64,000 nucleotides of DNA from assembly GCF_001294335.1 (NCBI RefSeq), contig NZ_LGKG01000207.1:124001-188000 (forward strand), in the 5' to 3' direction. The translations under genes and the position numbers were made by a program. Below, one piece after another: positions 16,569-23,333 of the stretch. The stretch is from Streptomyces chattanoogensis (GTDB lineage Bacteria; Actinomycetota; Actinomycetes; Streptomycetales; Streptomycetaceae). The number at the start of each line of letters is the position of its first letter. The first letter of the stretch is position 1. The notes below the pieces were generated by a model. The model did not search any database. It saw only the letters and a list, made by a program, of their open reading frames with translations, and was not told the origin of the DNA.

Positions 16569-17756
16569 ATGCGGCGCCTGGACATGACGACACTGGACAT
16601 GACCAAACTGCTCGCCGCCCGCTACCGGGCGGCGAGCGACCGGCCCTATCTCGCCTCGGCGCTGTACGCCCTGACGATCGTGGCGCGCGCCGAGGTGCGG
16701 ACGATGGGGGTGGACCGGCACTGGCGCTGCTATGTGTCGCCCGCCTTCGTCGACGCCACACCCGTGGCCGAACTCGCGGGCGTCTGGGTGCACGAGGTGG
16801 CGCACCTGCTACGCGACCACCACGGGCGCGCCGACCGGCTCCCTGCCGCCGACCAGCGCGACTGGCACCGCGTCAATGTCGCCCAGGACTGCGAGATCAA
16901 CGACGATCTCCTCGCCGACGGTCTGCGCCTGCCCGCCGGGCGGATGGAACCCCGGCTGTTCGGCCTGCCCGAGGGGCAGTTGTTCGAGGCGTACGTCGGC
17001 CGGCTGCCACCGGACGTACAGGCGCCGGACTGCGGGTCGGGCGCCCACGGGCGGCCGGTGCCCTGGGAGCTGCCCGGATCCGCCGGCCCCGCCCGGCTCG
17101 GCGAGGTGGAGGCGCAGGCGCTGCGGCGGCACACCGCCGAGGCCATGCGCGCCCACCAGCGCGCCCGCGGCACCCTGCCCGCGGGCTGGCAGCGCTGGGC
17201 CGAGGAGGTCCTGGAACCCACGGTGGACTGGCGGCAGGCGCTCTCCGGTGCGGTCCGGGAAGCGGCCGCGTGGGCGGGCGGCGCCGTCGACTACACCTAC
17301 CGCCGCCCGTCGCGCCGCACCCCGGCGCTGCGCGGTGTCGTCCTGCCCAGCCTGCGCCGCCCGCTGCCCCGGGTGGCCGTCGTCATCGACACCTCCGGCT
17401 CCATGGGCGATGACGAACTCGGCGCCGCTCTCGCCGAGGTCACGGGCGTGCTGCGCGAGGTCGGCGTACGGGGCAATCGCGTGACCGTGCTCGCGTGTGA
17501 CGCCGATGTGCACGCCGTGTCCCGGGTGACGGCCACCGAGCAGATCACCCTCGGCGGCGGTGGCGGCACCGATATGCGCGTCGGCATCGACTCCGCACTC
17601 GCGGCCCGGGACCGCCCGAACATCGTCATCGTCCTCACCGACGGCTACACCCCCTGGCCCGACGAGGTCCCGTCCTGCCGCCTCATCGCGGCGCTGATCG
17701 GCCCCGGCGCACCGGAGCCCCCGCGCTGGGTGGAGACGGTACGGGTCACCACCTGA
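16569..17756 (+). CDS. HExxH metallopeptidase-like/VWA-domain protein (DUF2201 type), MoxR partner
   Basis: 395 residues. The N-terminal part is a putative metallopeptidase domain with VHEVAHLLRDH (HExxHxxxxH, near 78-88). The C-terminal part is a VWA-like domain with the metal-ion-dependent adhesion motif DTSGSM (near 276) and a later LTDGYTPWP. This architecture is the DUF2201 type that commonly sits beside MoxR ATPases. I used ATG 16569, 20 bases after the MoxR stop; no strong Shine-Dalgarno is visible, so coupling is likely. The ATPase probably opens or loads this protein. Whether the zinc site is catalytic is not known. Confidence 0.87.
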   Translation: MRRLDMTTLDMTKLLAARYRAASDRPYLASALYALTIVARAEVRTMGVDRHWRCYVSPAFVDATPVAELAGVWVHEVAHLLRDHHGRADRLPAADQRDWHRVNVAQDCEINDDLLADGLRLPAGRMEPRLFGLPEGQLFEAYVGRLPPDVQAPDCGSGAHGRPVPWELPGSAGPARLGEVEAQALRRHTAEAMRAHQRARGTLPAGWQRWAEEVLEPTVDWRQALSGAVREAAAWAGGAVDYTYRRPSRRTPALRGVVLPSLRRPLPRVAVVIDTSGSMGDDELGAALAEVTGVLREVGVRGNRVTVLACDADVHAVSRVTATEQITLGGGGGTDMRVGIDSALAARDRPNIVIVLTDGYTPWPDEVPSCRLIAALIGPGAPEPPRWVETVRVTT

Positions 17757-17806
17757 CGACCACGCAGGCAGGCATTGCCGTGGCTTCGAAGGTCAGCCCT
17801 CGAAGG

Positions 17807-17977
17807 TCAGTTGTGGCCGAATTTCCGCTGCTGCCGGTGGGCGACGTGTTTCGAGATCGGGTTCTCGGTGTCGTGGGGGGCCGATGCCTTCGTCTGCCCC
17901 TTCGCCTCCGCGGTGGCGCTGCGTTCATGGCCGCCGGTGCGGGCGCCGCGGTTCTGCCGGGTCTGTTTCTTGCCCAC
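17807..17977 (-). CDS. Small basic protein, 56 residues, unknown function
   Basis: A short gene on the minus strand with a very strong AGGAGG site 7 bases before its GTG start at 17977 and a TGA stop at 17807-17809. The product starts MGKKQTRQNRGARTGGHERS and ends HRQQRKFGHN. It is rich in Lys, Arg, Gln and His, with no hydrophobic stretch, so it is probably disordered and nucleic-acid or ribosome associated. It is convergent with the VWA gene. I recognise no domain. The strong ribosome site and third-position GC bias are the reasons to call it real. Confidence 0.7.
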   Translation of the reverse strand: MGKKQTRQNRGARTGGHERSATAEAKGQTKASAPHDTENPISKHVAHRQQRKFGHN

Positions 17978-18494
17978 GATCGTGCCTCCTGGCGGATGTC
18001 GAACGATGGACCGTTACCAGACTTGCACGCAAGCTCGCGGGGCGCATTTCGGTATTGCGCATCACGGAAAGCAGCATCACGCAAAGCGGAAGCACGGAAA
18101 GCGGAAGCACGGAAAGCGGAAGCGAATTACTGGCGCCACATAGAGAGTGAATACGGGTGAATTCCCTGGCACAAAGCTGGCACACAAAGCTGACACAAAG
18201 GCCTTCACCGCGACGTTCGGGCGATCACCTCCCGATGGTGCCGACGGCACGCTCCGTCAGCACCACCGGCGCCGTCACGCCCTGCCGGTATCCGCCGTCG
18301 GCATCCCCTGTCGGCGTCACTCCCAGCGGTCACGGAGATGTGCTCGGTAGCTCCCCAACCGCCATGACGGCGCGGAGCGTTACCGCATCGGCGCCGACAT
18401 GCGAGAGGGCATCATCGCGCGGACAATGCAGAGGGCGGGGCCTGCACAGCGGCGCACGCACGGCCATACCCCGCACGTTTTCGGAGGCGCCGAG
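17978..18494. other. Intergenic region with short tandem repeat, no gene seen
   Basis: About 500 bases between the small basic-protein gene and the HAD-M28 gene. It is less GC-rich than its neighbours around 18000-18200. It must contain the promoters of both divergent units and holds a 15-bp tandem repeat (listed separately). Open frames crossing it lack a ribosome site and coding-type third-position bias. Confidence 0.6.
18079..18123. repeat. 15-bp tandem repeat, three copies plus a degenerate fourth
   Basis: Copies of ACGGAAAGCGGAAGC at 18094-18108 and 18109-18123, with a one-base variant (ACGCAAAGCGGAAGC) at 18079-18093 and a looser related stretch from 18064. It lies between divergent transcription units. 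Too few and too uniform without spacers to be CRISPR. Confidence 0.85.
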
Positions 18495-20420
18495 ATGCCG
18501 GTACTTTTCTTCGACATCGGCGAGACGCTCGCGGACGCGAGTTTCGGAGCTGATGGTTCATTGACTCTCCGCCCGCGGCCCCGCGTCTTCGCGGTTCTCG
18601 ACGCCTTTGCGGGAACCCGGAAAGGCATTGTTTCGAACCCGGGCACCGGGGAGGCCGCGCGCGCCGCCCTGGCGGCAGCGTTGCACGCGGCCTTTCCGGA
18701 CCGTTTCACCGAGGCCGGCCTCCTTCACTGGGGTCCGAAGACCGCGCGCGGGATTTTCGACGGCGCGGTGGCGAGCGCGGGCGTCGCGGCCGACGACTGC
18801 GTATTCGTGGGTGAGGATCCCGATGAGCGTGCGTTCGCACGCGAGGCCGGAATGCGTGCTGCCGCCCACCCGGTCTTCACTCTCGCCGCCGTCGAGGGCC
18901 GCCCGGTGTTCTGGGCACGGATCAGCCTGCCTGCGGACCGGAGTCTGGCCGATCTCGAGGCGATCGCGAACGCCGGCGAAATCGTTCCGGTGCATGTGGC
19001 CTCCGGCGAACTCGTCCTCGTCATGGCGACCGCGCAGGGGGTGGACGCACTCCAGCAGGGCGGATTCACGGCCGACCTCAGGGGCCAGGTCGAAGAGACA
19101 GCCGCCTTCCTGATGCGCGACGACCGCCCGGTTTCCGTCCCGCCGTCCTTCGCGGAAGGCCCGGCGGAAACCAGGGCAACGGCGGAAGCGGACATGCGCG
19201 CCACGGCCGCGTTCGCCTTCATCTCGGGCGAGCTCAACGGGCCGGGACCGCAGGTCGCTTCTCTCGGGCCGGCTCCGGGCGGCGTCTATATCGCTGCCGC
19301 GGCCGGCACCCCCGTCGAGGACCTGCACATCACGGGGGCCAAACCCGGCCACACCGAGCGCTTGCTTCCCGACCCGGCCCTCCTTTCCCGGCCGGGCGAG
19401 GTCCAGGCCGAGGGGTTCATCGAGGAGTTCACCGACGGTGCGCCCTCCCCGGAGACGGTCGCCGCGGTGCGCGCGGCCGTCACCCCTGCCGCCATGCGCG
19501 GCCATGTCGCCCGCGTTTCCGGCGTCGATCCGCTCGTCGAGGGCGAGCCGCTGAAGGTACGCAGCCGCGATGCGTCGAACGTCGACAACGCTCTGGTGGT
19601 CGGCGCCCTCGCCCGCCGGCTCCAGGACCTCGGTCTGACGGTCAGACGCCATGAGTTCTCGTGGCGGGGACGCCGGCTCTCCAACCTCGAAGCGGAGTTC
19701 CCCGTCGCGTCGGCGGACTCCGCCGTGCTCGTCACGGCCCATCTCGATTCGACCGCGGCCAGGGGCGAGTTCTTCGACAGCAGCGGCCTGCCACGCCCGT
19801 ACAACCCCGCCGTCGACCCGGCACCCGGTGCCGACGACGACGCGAGCGGGATGGCGGCGGTCATGTCCGCGGCCGAGTGCCTGAGCGCGATGGTCGCCGA
19901 CGGCAGGACACCGGCCCGGACGGTGCGTTTCGTCCTCTTCAACGCCGAGGAGCAGGGCCTCGTCGGCAGCAAGGCCTACGCGCGCGCCGCCGCATCGGCC
20001 GGTGACCGGATCTCCGGCGTGTTCCAGATGGACATGATCGCGGGATTCCAGGGCGGCACCCGCACGATGGAAATCCACACGGGCTCGTCGGTCCCCGGCC
20101 CGGTCGTGGGCGCCTCGGACGCGCTGGGGAACCGCGTCGTCCAGGCCGCCCCGGCGCTCGCCGCCGACTTCTCGCTCCAAGTGCTCGCGGGTGCCGGCGA
20201 TCCGGCCGCAGGGCGGAGCGATCACGCAAGCTTCCATGAACGCGGTTGGGCAGCCACCGCCGTCTGCGAGAACTTCTTCGACGACACCGCGCCCGCGACC
20301 GGCACCCGGCAGTACCACAAGCCGGGCGACACCCTCCTCGACGAGGACCACGACACGGACTACGCCGCCGCGATCGCCCGCACGGTCGCGGCCGCGGCCT
20401 TCACCCTCGCAGGTCTGTGA
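18495..20420 (+). CDS. HAD-like domain fused to M28-family zinc aminopeptidase
   Basis: 641 residues. Residues 1-~150 are a haloacid-dehalogenase-like domain: FFDIGETL at 5-12 (the second acidic residue of DxD is Gly), then a VFVGEDPDE segment. Residues ~340-640 are an M28 aminopeptidase with all zinc-site elements in order: TAHLDSTA, GADDDASG, NAEEQGLVG, QMDMIAG and SDHASFHERG. The middle (~150-340) is not recognised. ATG 18495 has GGAGG upstream. There is no signal peptide, unlike most M28 enzymes of Streptomyces, which are secreted. An M36 protease gene follows 45 bases downstream, so the two probably work together on peptides. Confidence 0.87.
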   Translation: MPVLFFDIGETLADASFGADGSLTLRPRPRVFAVLDAFAGTRKGIVSNPGTGEAARAALAAALHAAFPDRFTEAGLLHWGPKTARGIFDGAVASAGVAADDCVFVGEDPDERAFAREAGMRAAAHPVFTLAAVEGRPVFWARISLPADRSLADLEAIANAGEIVPVHVASGELVLVMATAQGVDALQQGGFTADLRGQVEETAAFLMRDDRPVSVPPSFAEGPAETRATAEADMRATAAFAFISGELNGPGPQVASLGPAPGGVYIAAAAGTPVEDLHITGAKPGHTERLLPDPALLSRPGEVQAEGFIEEFTDGAPSPETVAAVRAAVTPAAMRGHVARVSGVDPLVEGEPLKVRSRDASNVDNALVVGALARRLQDLGLTVRRHEFSWRGRRLSNLEAEFPVASADSAVLVTAHLDSTAARGEFFDSSGLPRPYNPAVDPAPGADDDASGMAAVMSAAECLSAMVADGRTPARTVRFVLFNAEEQGLVGSKAYARAAASAGDRISGVFQMDMIAGFQGGTRTMEIHTGSSVPGPVVGASDALGNRVVQAAPALAADFSLQVLAGAGDPAAGRSDHASFHERGWAATAVCENFFDDTAPATGTRQYHKPGDTLLDEDHDTDYAAAIARTVAAAAFTLAGL

Positions 20421-20465
20421 CCCCCACAACGAGCATGCACCAGGAGCACGCGCAAGGAGCACGCC

Positions 20466-22523
20466 ATGAGCGTTCTGATCGACAAGCGGAACACCGAATT
20501 CGACCGTCTGGCCAGCGTCGACCGGGCAGACGCCTTCCTGGATGACACCGACCGGGTGGCGGCATCGGTCGACCACACCCTGGTGGCCGACCGCAGCAAG
20601 GTGAACCGCTTCACCGGGCATCTGACGGAGCTGCGGGTGGCCGGTGCTCCGGGCTTCACCACCGACCGGGCAGCGCCCGCCTCCGGGGCCACCAGTCCCC
20701 CCGACACCGGCTACATCGCCCAGGCCAAGGACTATGTCGCTTCGGTCGCGGAGGCGATCGGCTTCTCAGCCGGCGAGCCGGTGGAGTTCGAGGCCGACCC
20801 GAACGTCACGACGACGAGCGAGGGCATGCGCGTCGTGAGCCTGCAGCAGGTGCTCAACGGCATCGAGGTGTGGGCCATGGCGCCGAAGGTGTGGCTGCAC
20901 CCGGACGGCACGGTCGACCGGATCGTCGGTGACACGGTGAGCACGCCGGAGAACCTGCCGGTCAAGCCGACGGTCCCGGCCGAGGTGGCGCTGCGTGTGG
21001 CGGCCGCGAAGGCCGCCGAGCCCAGAACGCTCAAGGGAGCCTTCGGCGACGACGAACTCCCGCGTCTCGACATCTCGCAGGGCTTTGAGCGCCTGTCGGC
21101 CCAGACACGCAACGATGAGCCGATGACGTTCAGCCAGGGACCGTTCGAGGAGGCCGTCCCGGCCCGGCTGGTGTATCTGTACATGGGCGACGATGCCCGC
21201 CTCACCTGGAAGTTCACCTTCTCGAGAGAGAATCTGGCCGCTCAGTACATCGCCTTCGTCGAGGCCGATGACCGGACCGAGAATCTGGAGGAGCCCGAGA
21301 TCCTCTACTTCTTCGACGCGGTCAGCCACGCGGTCGCCGGGAGTGTCTTCCAGCGTGACCCCGCCGAGAGCACCCTCCACAAGGTCCCGTTCCCGCTGCC
21401 GACGAGCGACTACCCGACCCTGGTGCCGCCCGGGATGCCCGCCGGGTTCCCGCTGCCCTGGGCGGAGAAGCACGACGGAAAGGTGTCGACCGAGGGCAGC
21501 AACGTCCGCGCTCTCAACGGGGCGACCCGCCGGCCCTTCGAGGTCAACGTCGATGCGTCGGGCAACGGCGTTTTCGACGCCGCGCAGGACACCCCCGAGC
21601 AGCTCGTCACCAACATCTTCTACTTCTGTAACCTCGCGCACGACCTCTTCATGATGCTCGGGTTCACGGAGGACCAGGGGAACTTCCAGGCCGTGAACGT
21701 GACGGGCACGGGAAAGGGCGCGGACCCGGTCCGAGCCCTTGCACACCCGGGACCGGTACAGGGCACGGCCAACATGGCCACGCGGGCCGACGGCCTGGAA
21801 GCCGTGATGAACATGGGGCTGGTCACCAGCACCGGCCGCCACACGGCCAACTCGTACCACGTCGTCGTTCACGAGTTCTGCCACGGGGTGTCCAACCGCC
21901 TCGTCGGGGGTCTGTTCGACGCGAACGGTCTCCGCGAGGAGCAGTCGGTCGCGATGGGTGAAGGCTGGGGAGACTTCTTCGCGCTCACGACCAGCAACTT
22001 CTCGAAATCCGAGGAGCGTGTCGTCATCGGGGACTGGGTGGTCAACCGGGCGAAAGGCATCCGGCAACGGCCCTACGACTCGGAGTACCCGGGCAAGTTC
22101 GGCGACATCGGCAAGGGGACGGGCGAGGTCTCGGGCCCCGGCAACGGCGATCTGAGCTACCAGGAAGTCCATGACGTCGGTGAGATCTGGTGCGCGGCGC
22201 TCATGGAGATGACCCGCAAGGTCTCCGCCGCGCTCAACAACAAGGAGCAGGGCTACCGGGTGACGTGGCAGGCGGTCGTCGACGGCATGAAGCTCACGCC
22301 GAAGAACCCCTCGTTCCTCGTGGCGCGCGACGCCATCCTGCGCGCCCTGAAGGCGATGAAGGGCGGGCCGCTGTTGACCACGACCCAATACACCACGGCC
22401 CGGAAGGCCGCCTGGGAGGCCTTCGCGAAGTTCGGGATGGGCTTTGACGCCTTCTGCCCGAACGCCACCTTCACAGGGTGTCGCGGTGGCACGGCAATGC
22501 CCCCGGCCGACCATGAGGACTGA
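20466..22523 (+). CDS. M36 (fungalysin)-family metallopeptidase
   Basis: 685 residues. An N-terminal FTP-like propeptide region (about 60-250) precedes the catalytic domain with HEFCH (first His 469), followed by the downstream Glu region (EEQSVAMGEGWGDFF) that supplies the third zinc ligand in fungalysins. ATG 20466 has AAGGAG upstream. No signal peptide or membrane segment is visible at the N-terminus (MSVLIDKRNTEFDR), which is odd, as fungalysins are normally exported. It is the second gene of the pair with the HAD-M28 fusion and is followed by a strong terminator. Confidence 0.88.
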   Translation: MSVLIDKRNTEFDRLASVDRADAFLDDTDRVAASVDHTLVADRSKVNRFTGHLTELRVAGAPGFTTDRAAPASGATSPPDTGYIAQAKDYVASVAEAIGFSAGEPVEFEADPNVTTTSEGMRVVSLQQVLNGIEVWAMAPKVWLHPDGTVDRIVGDTVSTPENLPVKPTVPAEVALRVAAAKAAEPRTLKGAFGDDELPRLDISQGFERLSAQTRNDEPMTFSQGPFEEAVPARLVYLYMGDDARLTWKFTFSRENLAAQYIAFVEADDRTENLEEPEILYFFDAVSHAVAGSVFQRDPAESTLHKVPFPLPTSDYPTLVPPGMPAGFPLPWAEKHDGKVSTEGSNVRALNGATRRPFEVNVDASGNGVFDAAQDTPEQLVTNIFYFCNLAHDLFMMLGFTEDQGNFQAVNVTGTGKGADPVRALAHPGPVQGTANMATRADGLEAVMNMGLVTSTGRHTANSYHVVVHEFCHGVSNRLVGGLFDANGLREEQSVAMGEGWGDFFALTTSNFSKSEERVVIGDWVVNRAKGIRQRPYDSEYPGKFGDIGKGTGEVSGPGNGDLSYQEVHDVGEIWCAALMEMTRKVSAALNNKEQGYRVTWQAVVDGMKLTPKNPSFLVARDAILRALKAMKGGPLLTTTQYTTARKAAWEAFAKFGMGFDAFCPNATFTGCRGGTAMPPADHED

Positions 22524-22543
22524 CGGGTCCGGGTGAGGTGAGC

Positions 22544-22581
22544 GGGTGAGCCCGGCCGCCATGCGGCGGCCGGGCTCACCC
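22544..22581 (+). terminator. Strong hairpin terminator after the M36 gene
   Basis: Perfect 17-bp stem: GGGTGAGCCCGGCCGCC at 22544-22560 and its complement at 22565-22581, with the 4-base loop ATGC. It lies 20 bases after the M36 stop and closes the two-peptidase operon. Confidence 0.85.
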
Positions 22582-22936
22582 CTGCCGTCCTGCTCCCGCC
22601 GCTGCCCGCTGCGCCGTGTCAGTGACACAGGAGGGCGCGCGGAATAGATCGTTCAGCCAGATACGCGCCCGGAGCGCGACCGTGCAGCGGAAAACCCGGC
22701 GCGCGCCGAATTTCCAGGAAATAAGCGGTTAGGCGTAGAGGTGTCCGAACAAAATGCACCGCTGAGTGGGCGCACTTGGAGACTTCACGGGTGAGCTTTC
22801 CACCTGCGTCCCCTCTCCACAAAGACTCACGGGAGACAGGCGAGCATGAGCAGCGGTACCACCAGCAGGCTCTTCGGATCACCTTCACCGCTGCGGGAGC
22901 GCAACGGAGCGCACCGCGAGGACATCGGGAGCACAC
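22582..22936. other. Intergenic region, nothing recognised
   Basis: About 350 bases between the terminator and the cold-shock-like gene. It is likely to carry the promoter of that gene. Frames crossing it on the minus strand lack coding bias and ribosome sites. No further structure seen. Confidence 0.5.
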
Positions 22937-23152
22937 ATGACAATGCGCAGGTCCGGAACCGTACAGGCGGCCAGCGATACACGGATGGAGGCCATCATCC
23001 GGGCGGACGAAGACGGAGCCGACATTCATGCTCCGTACGCGGAATTGCGGGAACCGGGCGAGGGTCCGGCAACTCTGAGGGCAGGTGAACGAGTGACGTA
23101 CACGCGCGAAGAGCAGTCGCGGGGGCCCATCGCGCGTGATATCCGTCGCTAG
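22937..23152 (+). CDS. Degenerate cold-shock-domain protein
   Basis: 71 residues with the length and layout of a CspA-type single-strand nucleic-acid-binding beta barrel. It opens with SGTVQA (like the GTVKWF strand), has DEDGADIHAPYAEL where VFVHFSAI stands in CspA, then TLRAGERVTYTREEQSRGP and ARDIRR, matching the L-x-x-G-x-x-V ... GPxAxxI end. The aromatic RNA-binding motif RNP1 (KGFGFI) is replaced by TRMEAII, and RNP2 is also altered, so normal nucleic-acid stacking is doubtful. ATG 22937 has GGGAG upstream. It stands alone; function unknown. Confidence 0.6.
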   Translation: MTMRRSGTVQAASDTRMEAIIRADEDGADIHAPYAELREPGEGPATLRAGERVTYTREEQSRGPIARDIRR

Positions 23153-23333
23153 CGGCCAAAAAGGAGGCTCCTCCGCTGGAATTCCCACAGCGACGAGATA
23201 CGCCGACCAGGCACCGAGCAGTCAGGCCGGGCTGCACACCACCGTACGGAAGACCGGGCGGACGGCGTGCAGCCTGGCCACCTCTGTGTCTTCCGCAGTT
23301 CACGATGTGCGGCCGGAACCCGGGCGGGTCTGC

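Noticed and set aside
12840..16587. Arg/Pro-rich frames overlapping the LRR and MoxR genes in other frames
   Set aside because: They are shadows of the real genes: no domains, no ribosome sites, and wrong third-position bias.
18064..18123. CRISPR array
   Set aside because: Units are 15 bp, directly adjacent, without spacers, and no cas genes are present.
18157..18564. + strand frame in the intergenic stretch before the HAD-M28 gene
   Set aside because: Ser/Thr/Pro/Arg-rich without ribosome site, and it runs into the start of a well-supported gene in another frame.
22619..23188. Minus-strand 189-codon frame opposite the cold-shock-like gene
   Set aside because: No domain, poor codon bias and no ribosome site. 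The + strand frame has a GGGAG site and a recognisable fold.
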